Of a stretch of DNA of 64,000 bases, positions 1 to 11,440 are shown in pieces. The notes beneath the pieces were generated by a model. It searched no databases and had not been told where the DNA came from. It was given only the letters and a program-made list of their open reading frames with translations. The first letter of the stretch is position 1. Each line of letters begins with the position of its first letter. Source of the stretch: Sanderia malayensis (lineage: Eukaryota; Cnidaria; Scyphozoa; Semaeostomeae; Pelagiidae); assembly GCA_013076295.1 (NCBI GenBank), contig RQOL01000906.1, forward strand, positions 620,001 to 684,000, given 5' to 3'. The translations under genes were made by a program, and so were the position numbers.

Positions 1-2603
1 CTGTTTAATAATGTGCTCCACAGATGGCACACTGTAGACTCTGTTGCCAAGCTGATCAGTGGCACTTATGTTCAGCGATAAGTCCTCTCCAGGAGCAGCC
101 TAGAAGTTCAACATAGAGCTATGGTTTGACACAATAGTGCAGTGTGATAGTAGTCTTCGTTGCATGCAAACTTAACTGGTTTCTTTGAACAGCTTTGTTG
201 AATTGAATTGAGTTGAAACGATTTTTCAATTCAACTCAACTCAACTGATTGACACAGATCCTCCTGAGATTTAATTCAGATTACGCTGGTATATCAAAAT
301 GTCTCAATTACAGTCAATCGTGCTGAAATGTTACATACCTGCAGACCTCCAGGAAAGAGCGTTAAAAAATCAAACACATCAGTGGCAATATCGGCCTGGC
401 GTCCAGTCACTGTTGCTACTTGTCCTTCGCGATGCAAAAAATTACCAGAATAAACAATCTTATTTCCCCAACGAAGGGATTTATGCACATTTGAATGCGG
501 TGGATGCTCGTCCCATAGGCAATCAATCAGACTCTTGACATAGATTGCAGCTCCTTTGAGTGAAGCACTGTTGTTGTGGAATTCAGCTAATGACTGGAGA
601 ATACAAAGATGGAAATTATTAATAATAGATATCGAAGAAGCTCTAAAAGCACAAATTTTTATGTTTCAAAAAGGAGGTTTATTGGAGAAGGGGCCTCAAA
701 AAATTCTTAAATTTCAGAAAACAGTTCGCGGAAAACAACCCTAAGATAATTTTTATAAAGCTTTTCTTTTTTGCAACCAATCACAATTTCATCATTGTTC
801 GCAGTTTCTAAAATAAGGGGGGCTTCATGTGTCAAAAGAGGGCCTTATTAGAGAGGGGGTCCTAACAGAATTTTTACTGCAATTATCATTTCATTGCCAC
901 TTGATAATTACTTTTTAATTTAAGCATAAGTACTTGTTAAGTGTTGCATAATGCATTACCGTCCATTGAGATGGTGGAACTTTTGCTTGTGAATACTGAA
1001 GAAAGCAGCCAGGATTGTATGGATACGTGGTTTCTTGTAGAGCCACTGCTTCAACATACAATCCACCTCCTCTGAAATCAGCATGATTCCCTGTGATGAC
1101 AAGATGACTGTGTGGATACAAAATGAGTTTGGATGTATCGGCAACGTAAATCGCTCCGCCTTGCTTTCCCTTGTTGTTTTTCAGGACAAGTTTTCCTTTC
1201 ACGTGTATCGTGCATGCAGACACGTAAATTGCACTGCCCTGGATGTTTGACGAAAGAACATTTTCCCCACTGAATTCAATGCCAAGTCTTGTGCTGAGTA
1301 TTGCTCCAGGGTATTCTTTTGAATTCCTGCTTGGCTTGTGTCCATGTATGGTACAGTTGACAAGGCTCGGAAGAACTGGTGCCACTCTACCAAGTGGTAA
1401 ATTCAACAACAACCTCAGTGCTGAGCCAGACATAGCAGTATTCTCTGAAATCTGAACCCTGTGCATTGAGAATCTTATTAAGCCACTTCTGTCTGCATCA
1501 AATGGATCTTTGCTGTTGAAGATTATCTTCATTGCTCCACCAACCATTGCATCGTTCTTAGTGATGTTGCAATCTTTGAGACTTGCAGAATTATCATGTG
1601 CCCAGTCCCAGGAAGAGAACAACACCCCACCACCAGTTTGGGAGACCAAATTCTTTGTAATAGAACAGTTTTCTAGTTCCAATTGATTTCCAGTTGTATG
1701 ATGGATGAAACTAAGGAACAGTCCCCCACCATATGTCCCTCTGTTCCCTTCAAAGTGACAGCTTTTTATCTTGACTCTGTTTTTTGAAGAATTAAAAGCA
1801 TGGATCACACTCAGTCCACCACCGGTTGCATAATAGTTTGCTAATATTCTAACTTTTCCGGTGTCATGACTGATCACTGATTCCTGTCTGTTTACGTAAG
1901 CCTCGCTAAATAAGAACCGAGATGAATGGATTTCAACTGAGCAATCCATTCCATTTTGAAACATGACTCCAAGGCTTCCACCAAGCGAGGTATTGCCAAA
2001 TTTAAAATCAATTGCAAAACTGTTCGTCTGATTGGCATAATTATGACTAAACAGCGAATTACGAACAGTGAGGTTTGTATCGATGACATTCAAACCCGAG
2101 CATAGGTTATTCGAAAAGATACAATCATGAAAAGCCAGATTCATGGGGCCGTAGGCCAAAACCGCTGATGGCACCAAAGGACCACAATCTCGAAATTTCA
2201 CACCTTTGAAGCTTACTGTGAAGTTACTTCCGTTTGTTGTTGAAAGTAGAAGCATTGAATTTCCCGAACTGCAGTACAAGGTTGATTTACCAGACATCGA
2301 CGATATGTTGATGTTGTATTGGTTGGATAGCAATATTCTCTCTTTACCTGTTATGAATGCATCTTTATCAATTAATATATCCACTTGATTAACTCCTGTT
2401 ATTGTTGTTGCAAGGGTTTTTGAAGAGATGCATTCTTGTAGGGCGTAGTTCAAAGAGCGACATGTTGAATTTGTCGTCTTGTTATTGTTGCAACACTGGA
2501 CGCCGTCATTTCCACTGGAACTCACGATTAACGCGCCAAAACTGGATCCAAACATAAAAGAAACGACTGCAAATAAATTTACAACGAACAAGAATGATGC
2601 CAT
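1..2603 (-). CDS. Secreted beta-helix-repeat protein, 5' part (runs off window)
   Basis: Three exons are visible: 960-2603 (548 codons), 339-593 and 1-99, all joining in phase 0 with GT/AG borders. The gene continues beyond base 1. The start is placed at the Met of MASFLFVVNL (2603), which opens a good signal peptide. A Met 12 codons upstream (2639) is also open but would put polar residues ahead of it. After the signal come Asn- and Cys-rich segments (VQCCNNNKTTNSTCRSL), then repeated short strands with GGG/GGA turns and many N-x-S/T sites, as in right-handed parallel beta-helix proteins. Exon 2 holds NNSASLKGAAIYV, a typical rung. Exon 3 (AAPGEDLSLNISATDQ) looks like the Ig-like tail seen in large families of these proteins in sponges and cnidarians (recalled from family knowledge). 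The role is unknown; an extracellular or surface location is inferred. Confidence 0.72.
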
Positions 2604-2937
2604 GGCAGTAACATCATTTGAATTGTGTTGCATGTGCAATGAATATTATATTAGCAGACTTTTTACCATCACATTATGTTGTCAGCAACATCAAGACATC
2701 AAACCACTTCCTATTTCTTAGAACTTATATTTTCCATTTCCTCATACTCGGGTCCAGCCCAACACCTATCAACCTCATTTTCATTTCAAGCTTAAAATGG
2801 ATCCGAGGTACCGAAGAAGTGTTCTCTCTCTTCCTCGTTACCAGACTCCCGTCATTTGTGATGCCATTTTGGGAGGAGGCAATACAAGGCCTAAACTAAA
2901 CTTCAGCATAGGGAAGTGAATGAAATAGAAATATACC
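2604..2937. promoter_or_regulatory. Shared 334-bp divergent promoter interval
   Basis: This is the only sequence between the start codons of the leftward beta-helix gene and rightward ARP2, so it should hold both 5' UTRs and both promoters. I see no clear TATA box or other recognisable element. Confidence 0.4.
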
Positions 2938-5900
2938 ATGGATGCAAAAGGAAAAAATGTTATAGTATGCGATAATGGTACTGGGGTAAGTTTTCATCTA
3001 TTATTTTCTTAAACTGTTAAATTTAATGCTTAACTGGTCCACTAAAGGTCGACTTTCTATCACCTTCAAAAGTTGATTCTGAAAATATGGCTGACCGGAC
3101 CGACCGACCTGTGTGCGAGACTCCACTCATAACACTCTCATCGACACCAACATCTTGCAATCTTATCAAAATTTTTAAAATATATACTTTTTGATTTCTA
3201 AGCAAAAACAAGAAGTACTCCCAATGGAATTAAGGCTTTTCCATCAAAAAATGTCTATAGCGTTATCAACAACTACCTTCATACTTCCTTCACTAAACTT
3301 CCGCTCTCTACCATAAAGATTGTTGAACCCACAAAACCAGGTCAATAGTATCCGAACCCCAAATACTATCATCCATTCGTGAATGTACTCTTAGAATTCT
3401 ACTGATTAATTTTCTCTATTTCTTCAGTTTGTTAAATGTGGATATGCAGGTTCCAACTTTCCATCACACATATTTCCATCCATGGTTGGTAGACCAATGA
3501 TCCGGTCCACTGCCAAAGTCGGTGACATTGAGATCAAGGTAGGACAATATTTGCTGTGTTTTGATGCCAAAACAAATGAGACTCGGCCTTGTTTATACTA
3601 TCATTATTCCACAGAATATTGATGAATGCAATTTTTCCTATCTTAGCCTGACTTTTATTTCTTGCTTGACAGGATTTGATGATTGGTGATGAAGCTAGCC
3701 AATTGAGGCACATGCTGGAAGTGAATTACCCCATGGAAAATGGAATTGTTCGCAACTGGGATGATATGAAACACGTTTGGGATTATACATTTGGAGAAAC
3801 AAAGATGAACATTGATCCAAAGAATAGCAAGGTTTTATCCAAAGTTTATTTACATAATTATCTGAAAACGTTTTCATCTAAAAGCGATTTTCCAGAGTTT
3901 AAGCAAATGTATCTTCAATTAGGTTTTGCTGACAGAACCTCCCATGAATCCAAACAAAAACAGAGAAAAAATGATTGAGGTCAGTTATTTAATATTATAT
4001 GTCTGCACGTTTATAATGGAAAAATTCCTTATATTATATTACTATATTATATGCAGTGGTGTTTTTTAGGGGGGGTGCAGGGGGTAAAGCCCCCTTTGTT
4101 AAAATAGATGCCGAGTTTGGGGGGGGCACAACCCCCACCAAAAAACTTTTGTTTTTTGTGCTTTGGAAAATGTCCCATTATCCAGAAGTTAAAGTTTAAA
4201 GGCCTCATTTATAAAGATTCTGATGTCAGTTGCATGCCAGATGTTAATTCTTGTGTCCCCAGTGTCTCATTCAGTTGTTTCTATTCTTTTAAAGGCTTGT
4301 AAACCATTGTTTGGTCTTGCACTTTAATGTTTTGACTTTTTATGATCGGAAATCATAAAAAACTTTTCAATATTTTTCAATATTTCCATTGATTCGTTTA
4401 ACCATAACACACTCAAGCTGCGAAACGTTTGTTCAAATGTTTCCGGTTTTTAATCTCAACATTTTATTGACATTATTTTACTTGACAGAAAGTTATTCTC
4501 CCAGTCAATTTTTGAAAGTGTTCATAGTTCTTGGACGAAATATCGGATATCTAGCATAGTTTTATTATGACAGTACGACCATTTTCATGAATTAAATCAA
4601 AGCACACAATTCGATATATTGTTATGTTAAGAGCACGAAACAGCACACCTTGATCAAAATGGAAAAACAGCCGGCCAATAAGAAGGCACGACTCACTATA
4701 AAAGATTTTTTTGCAAAAGAAGGCTGCCCTGTTGGTGAAGAATGTGAACAATCTGCATCGATGGATTTTGGGTCTTCAGAAGAGCAACATGAAGACAAAA
4801 GACAGGACTCAGAGTCAGAGAAAATAAATGAAGCATCATTCTCAAGAACTGCAGATGAACACAAGCACGATTACCCTTATTGCTGGAATGCTGAACAAAG
4901 CAGCTATTTTTCTAAAACATACAGTTGGCTGTTATTCAACAAGGGAAAGCTCGGCTGTTCTTCCTGTAAAACCATCAAAAATCTTGGTGTCTATTCTGAC
5001 AAGAGTATCCACGTTGCCAGCGAGTGGACAGAATGTAAAATTGGAGTAGTAGGAGAGAAACGTGTGGCACAGAAGTCACTACGAAAGAAAATAGCAAAAC
5101 ATGACCAGTCTAAGGCTCATAATGAATTGGTTAAAGTTTTGAAGGCAACAGAGGAAAACTCAATCAAAACATCAACAGTTAAAGGTCAAGACAAACACAA
5201 AGAAGTTACAGAAAAGTGTCTTCGAACAGCGTATTTTGTTGCTTATCAAAATCGTCCACTCTCTGATTACCCAGACCTGATTGATCTCCAAGAAAAAAAT
5301 GGTGCTAATATGGGAACAACATTGCATTCAAGATTTTCTTGCAAGGAAATGATCAATTGCATTGCAGAGAGCATGCGTGCAAAGATATGCGAAAGAATCA
5401 AAGCAGAAGAGAAAAAGATAGCCATAATTACGGATGAGTCGACCACAATTTCAAAAAAGTCATGCGTTGTTACTTACATTCGTTCGGTTGTGTGTGATAA
5501 GCCTGTTAATACCTTTCTTGACATCTGCGATCTTCCTGGTCAAGACGCACAATCTATTTGTGATTGTATAGTGAATATTTTAGCTAAGTATTCGTTTGAC
5601 AAAGAATACCTTGTCAAAAATCTTATCGCCTTCACTTGTGATGGTGCCTCGGTAATGCTTGGTGTGAAAAGTGATGTTGGAAAGAGGCTAAAAGATCAGT
5701 TCCCTGCAATAGTAATTTGGCACTGCATGAACCATCGACTAGAGCTTGCCGTTTCGGATGCTGTCAAATCAATCAACGGTTTCTATACGCTGGAAAGTTT
5801 CTTTAACAAAATACACAGTACTTATTCATTTTCTGCAAAAATGCAAAGAGAACTAAAAGAACTTGCATCAAAACTTGATGTTGAGTTGAGAAAGATTGGA

Positions 5901-8900
5901 AAGGTATTCACAATCCGCTGGGCAGCCTCTACTTACAGACCCGTTTATGCCTTATGGTCTTCATTCCCAGCATTGTATGACCACTTCAGCACTTTGGCAA
6001 AGGACAACTCCATTGATTCTGTTAAACGGGCAACGTACAGCGGAATTGCAAAAAAGCTAGCAACTAAGGAATTCGTAGAAGATATGGCTGTAATTAAGGA
6101 TTGTCTTGGACAAATCTCCATTTTGTCTGAATCTTTGCAGAAATCAGATACAAGTGTTGTCGAGGCAAATCGTTATCTGAAGTACACAATTAACAGTTTG
6201 GAGAAGATTAAGGTTTCCATCAGTGAAGGGAAATATTCATTTGATCAAACTGTTGGAAGTGATGTTGTTCATAGCATTCAGAGAATATGTATCCGATCCC
6301 CGAAAAACGCCCAAGTGTATTGAAAATGTTATCCAGGAAATCCTTTACACAATTCCAAAAAGCTCCTCAGAGGCGGAAAGAGGCTTTTCACAAATGAATC
6401 TGGTGTGCACACCAGCTCGATCAGCTCTGGCAGTAAAAGCATTGTCATCATTTATTTTTATAAGCATTAATGGACCACCACCAAACTTCTGGAATGCTCA
6501 AGATGCTGTTGCTAGGTGGCTTTTGAGTCACCGATCAGCGCTGGCACCCGAAAGAAAGAAACGGGTTGTTAAGAAAATAGAAGACTTAAATTCTCTTGAG
6601 CTTATATTCACTTAACTGCACTTATATAAACTATAAATCGAGTTGCTTTCTTCTGTTTGCATTGTTCTTTATTATCGTGCAGTTTTCTAGTTCTGTTCTG
6701 GTGATTTATGTCAATTTTTATTATGATAAAAACGTTTCTAATTTTTGCCTACATACATTGTTTGGTTTGTGTGAGCATTGGTTTTCATATTTGCGCCAAT
6801 TAAAATATGGGCGTGGTCACAAGAAACCACACCCCTTATGGTGGTGAGCCCCCCTTGTTAATTTTTTTAGAAATCACTACTGATTATATGTTTTTATCCT
6901 GATAGGTTATGTTTGAAAAATACCAGTTTGATGGAGTGTACATTGCTATCCAAGCTGTTCTCACGTTGTATGCCCAAGGTATATATGGCTAAATGTTTTT
7001 ATTTGCGCTTTTATTTATTTTATTTATTTAATATAATTAATAGCGAAATTCATAAATTAAATTTATGAATTTCGCCATTAATTTTGCTGCACATTTTGCC
7101 ATGAAATACTTCCATACGTTACCATCAGATAACCGCATGCTTTGTTGTGAAGCTGCTAATTCTGCTTTAACATACCTAAATACTTGGTCATGAAATAGCT
7201 GCATACTTTGACCCAAAAAATAGCTGCAAGCTAAATCCTCCAATATTGATTGATTGATTGATTGATAGGCAAATACGCTTACTATCTTTGTAAGGTATTG
7301 GTTTATGTGCTAAGCACAAAGGGTCCACTAAATAGCTAGACTAATCGAAGCAGTGCGACCCTGGTCCTTCCTCTCGATGTGACCACACCTCGTGATTCCT
7401 TTTTGCCTCTTATTTCTCTCAAATATCTCAAAATACTTCTCTCAAAATGTCTCAAATTTTTGGCTCAAGATTACTGGATGTTTTGTCTCAAGATAGCTGT
7501 ATACTCACGATGTTTTCTTTGTTTGCAGGTCTTTTGACTGGAGTAGTCGTTGATTCAGGCGATGGTGTCACTCACATCTGCCCTGTTTATGAAGGGTTTG
7601 CACTGCCTCATCTGACAAGAAGATTGGATATTGCCGGAAGGGATATTACTCGCTATCTCATCAAAGTAAGCAACATCTATAACCATTTTTGTAAGATGTA
7701 TAGCCTTATCTTAGACTAAGTGTTTTTCAAATGGAATCATCTTTTTCAGCTGCTTCTCTTGCGAGGATATGCTTTCAACCACTCTGCTGATTTTGAAACT
7801 GTTCGAATGATGAAAGAGAAACTGTGCTATGTTGGGTAAGTTTCTTTTCACATCATAAGAAGTAAAGTAAAAGCTCCCTTGTAACAACCAATGGACTAAG
7901 TACCTCCAGGATGATATTTTTGCACAAGACAATGGAGGAAACAATAGCTTATTGCTTTTGAATAGTAGGCTATTGTATGGGCTGGATGGAACCTTACAGG
8001 TTCTTCTATGTTGTTTTTTACTGTAAACCTGATGACAATGGGTATTACTTGTATGCTTTCATGCTGTAATGTTTCATTTATATCAAATGATATTAATCTG
8101 ATATATTTTGACCTTTGTTTTAGCTATGACATTGAACAAGAGCAGAAACTGGCCCTCGAGACAACAGTCCTTGTTGAACAATACACTGTAAGCATACTTT
8201 TATTTTATTGATTATTACATAAGCTGGTGCCATTTTTGATGAAGGTTCATATCAGAAGCAATATGTTGGCATGAAAAATGCAATTTTAACTTTCAGCATT
8301 TTAACTTCCACTGCTTGTGCTTTTGATTGTGCAATGTTAATCATTCATTTGTAGCTTCCTGATGGTAGAGTTGTGAAAGTGAGTGGTGAGAGGTTTGAGG
8401 CACCAGAGGCCCTCTTCCAACCACATTTGATCAACGTAGAAGGGGTTGGTGTTGCAGAATTGCTCTTCAACACAATCAATGCAGCAGATGTTGACACTCG
8501 TGCAGAATTCTACAAGCACATTGTTCTTTCTGGTGGCAGTACCATGTATCCAGGTTTACCAAGCCGACTTGAACGAGAAATTAAGCAGCTCTACTTGGAA
8601 CGTGTACTCAAAGGAGATACTTCAAGACTAAGTGTAAGTTTCACTTTTCTCGTAGCTGATAGTTGCTTGAGAATATCTGTGCTCTTTAAGTAGCTATTTA
8701 ATTTTTTTTCCTCCAATTGGCATGAATTTAGTTAAATCCCCTTTAACTCGTACCTCGAATAACTCAGACTTTAGTTAAGTTAGACTGATCTTCAATCCCC
8801 ATTGGATTTAAAAATCTTTACCAAGAGACTTGCTTAAGTCCTTGACCAATTCCTTATCCCTGTTAAAAGGTCCAACTTAACTGGATTCAACTGTATATAC

Positions 8901-9214
8901 AAAAGCTTTGTTCACAATAACCATGTATTGGTTAATATGGTGCTATGGATCTGGCTCGTGAAATAAATGTATCCACATTTGTGTACATGTATTCTATCAG
9001 CATGCATGTACTCAGATTTGCTATTACTCTTTGAATCCATCAGAAATTCAAGATCAGAATTGAAGATCCGCCAAGAAGAAAGCACATGGTATTCTTAGGT
9101 GGTGCTGTGTTGGCAGACATCATGAAAGATAAGGATTCATTTTGGATGACCAAGCAAGAATACGAAGAGAAAGGTTTGAAGGTGTTGGAGAAACTTGGCG
9201 TTGCACCAAATTAA
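2938..9214 (+). CDS. ACTR2: Actin-related protein 2 (Arp2/3 complex subunit)
   Basis: Ten exons join in frame: 2938-2985, 3428-3538, 3673-3831, 3923-3979, 6906-6978, 7529-7665, 7750-7835, 8124-8187, 8355-8633 and 9044-9214. They give 394 residues, the same length as human ARP2. The protein opens [16 protein letters not shown] (actin phosphate-1 loop). It keeps [36 protein letters not shown] (phosphate-2 loop), [19 protein letters not shown] and [19 protein letters not shown] (adenosine region), and ends EKLGVAPN. With ARP3 it forms the pseudo-filament end that nucleates branched actin. The exon 3 donor (GTTTTA) is weak but needed for the conserved reading. Intron 4 is about 2.9 kb because a hAT element sits in it. 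Very high similarity to animal ARP2 throughout makes this call firm. Confidence 0.97.
4054..6882 (+). mobile_element. hAT DNA transposon inserted in ARP2 intron 4
   Basis: The 2829-bp element is flanked by a perfect 8-bp target duplication, ATTATATG, at 4046-4053 and 6883-6890. Ends are CAGTGGTG on the left and CACTACTG on the right, an imperfect inverted repeat typical of hAT. Runs of G and C follow the left terminus (GGGGGGGTGCAGGGGG). It carries one transposase gene in the same orientation as ARP2. The intact target duplication suggests a fairly recent insertion. Confidence 0.93.
4659..6615 (+). pseudogene. hAT transposase, frameshifted (KIAA1586/ZMYM-like type)
   Basis: One frame runs from 4650 to 6323 and the C-terminal end is in another frame to 6615. 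I prefer the Met at 4659. Early on there is a Cys/His zinc-finger-like stretch (CSSCK...WTECK...KHDQSKAH) of TTF/BED type. The RNase H-like core has IITDESTT (first Asp), FTCDGASVM (second Asp) and [11 protein letters not shown]. The hAT C-terminal dimerisation segment [18 protein letters not shown] holds the catalytic Glu and lies in the second frame. The frames switch near 6270-6320. The stretch between the core and the C-terminus is shorter than I recall for relatives, so an internal deletion is likely along with the frameshift. It should not make an active transposase. Confidence 0.88.
7036..7082. repeat. Short near-perfect palindrome
   Basis: In ARP2 intron 5, ATTAATAGCGAAATTCATAA is followed after two bases by its reverse complement with one mismatch (arms about 23 bp). 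It may be the remnant of a tiny foldback element. Confidence 0.6.
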
Positions 9215-11430
9215 ATGAAATCTGCAGAAAATGACATTTATAATAACTGACTGTATCCTTTATTGATTTTACGTTGTTATTTAGGTAATATCTTTGTTCC
9301 AAAGCCAAATTACGAAATATAGATATTCAACACCCGCTTTAATTCACTCCAGGGGATTCAAGTCATGGAATGTCCGTGAACTCCCAAAGTTTGCGTATTT
9401 TTCTTCGACTTTACTTGCTACCATCATCATAATTTTGTATCGGTTGATAAATTCAAAATAATAGATTTTTTCTAAAATTTTATATGTGGCTTACCTGGTC
9501 ATGTTACATTCTTCTCTATGTCCTGCTCTGCATGGCGACGAGTTTAACTCATGTTGAATTAGAGACATTTTGGTATGGATAGTTTTTACCATGACTTTAC
9601 AACATACAGGTGGCATCCGTTATCTTGACTGCCCGATTTCCTATTTCCCTTGTTTTGTGGGACATTCGTTATTTTGAACATTCGCTTTCATTCTTGGGGG
9701 ATTTTCTATTCCCGTTGAGAGTTCGAGAAGCGGACGTCAACTGTATCAGTCGATAATTGTATTCTATCAATAGATTACTTATCTGGCAACATGTAACTCT
9801 CCTATTGCCCTGGTCATCCCCTTTAGCCTGTTCAATTAACAAACAGAACAGAAGTAAACACTTATTGAGTTTTCATGATGAGAGGGTCAAATCATTCATA
9901 ATATAATATTTTTTCTAGACTGGTTTTGTCAATTTCGTTCAATTTGTTACAAGGAACATTTCCAATTAAAGAACATAGAATAAATAGGTATGGAACACTT
10001 TATTTGATAATCCTTTGAAAAAGCAGATCCTATCGTGTTCTTTTTAACGGGATTGGGGTTAATAACTCTTGGCTCGGGGTAACCGCGGGTTTCTCTGCCA
10101 CTAACTGATTTTTCACAATTTTTCCGCGAGTCGAACGCGGTTAAGTTAACATCCGGGAGCTCTGACTCGGACATTGAACCATTTTCTTTGTCTCGTTTCT
10201 TTTTTTCTTTCTCTTGACATTTTCTTTCATGTAGGCCAGTGTTATGCCAAGAAGAGCAGGAAAGCTTTTAAGAAACATTCAAGGTATATTTACATTCTTT
10301 TTGAAATATCCATAACAGCCAATGTTTAAACTTTAAGCAATGTTTCTTTTGCATAAATTGAGCACAATTTGATTGAAGTGAAACATTTGAATGGACGTGA
10401 ATGCTTTGAAGTTGGCAGCCATTTTTGGGCCTACATCTCATATGGAGAATTTCTGAGAGTTTTGAATTCTTATTTAGTCATGTGCCTTAATTGGTTTGGT
10501 TTGTAATTATTTATTTCGTTATTATTTCAATTCAAGCAAAGAAATGTCACCGCCAAGTTAAATGAAGCTGAAAGAAGATGAAGTTACGAACCGAAGGAAA
10601 GTTTTGAAATCATATTCAAGGTGGTTATCAATTTCTTCTTCGAATGTCTGGATTAGAAAATATTAGTAGCTTCTCCAACTATTTGTTAAGGATACTGTGT
10701 ACATTTTTATCTGAAATGAAATGAGACATCTAGATGGATGTGAATGCTTTCAAACTGGCAGCCATAACTTCGACCATATTTTGCCGCTCGAAGGATCTTT
10801 CAACATTGATCGCCATTGAAGTTTGAAGCATTACCAACAACAGAATAGTTGTTGTTTGCATTACATTTTATTATTGTATTTATTATGTTAATTGTTGGCT
10901 TTATTTTTACAGACCAAGTTGATGATATTTTACCAGAGATGTCCAAGGAAGTTTATTTGCATAAACCGACATATTTCATAATTTTTCTTTTTCTATTACA
11001 TTATTTTGTACAATTCATTTCTAATAAATACTTAGGGTGTGTGTTTTTTGGGAGAATTGTAGGCATAGGATAAAAGACATAAAGAGTAATGTAATTTAAA
11101 TAAATAAATACAAATCGGATTTCATTTAAGGCATTCTCTTCTAGTGATAGGATAACAACTCAGGATAACTTAAGGATGCGCCGTTTAGCAACAGGATAGA
11201 AGCGCAATAAGTATCGTAATTTCTTAATTAGGCTAGCTAGGGCGAAGGGTGGGTTAGCTGAGGGTGGCTCAAACTGGGTGGTAGGGTCTGGCTGCGGCAG
11301 TTGTAAGGGGCACTGTACCCTTATAGCTGTTGTGGCTTTTGGCCATGGGGGACCCGAGCCCCTGTGGTCGCTGGTTTGTCCCGGACGCTCTGTTCCGTGA
11401 AAGGTGGGAGGGAGTATAAATAAAACTTTG
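9215..11430. other. Gene-poor interval downstream of ARP2
   Basis: This holds the ARP2 3' UTR, a candidate pogo-like miniature element (9607-9743) and weak direct repeats of about 50 bp. The repeats contain a core like GGCAGCCAT near 10395-10440 and 10735-10800, and a diverged relative lies at about 14138-14195. Short open frames here (for example 9947-10174 on the minus strand) match nothing I know. Confidence 0.5.
9607..9743. mobile_element. Candidate pogo/Tigger-like MITE (degenerate)
   Basis: The 137-bp segment is flanked by TA on both sides (9605-9606, 9744-9745). Its ends are CAGGTGGCATCCGTTATC and, reverse-complemented from the right, CAGTTGACGTCCGCTTCTC, which match partially. The pattern resembles the clearer copies at 47684 and 50629. 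Confidence 0.5.
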
Positions 11431-11440
11431 CCTCGTCCGC

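Noticed and set aside
3676..3978. Single 100-codon exon across ARP2 intron 3
   Set aside because: The in-frame read-through between 3832 and 3922 does not match ARP2. Splicing it out restores [13 protein letters not shown] as in the family.
9947..10174. Minus-strand 75-codon open frame (MSESELPDVNL...)
   Set aside because: No family resemblance, no partner exon and no clear splice sites; kept only as part of a gene-poor interval.
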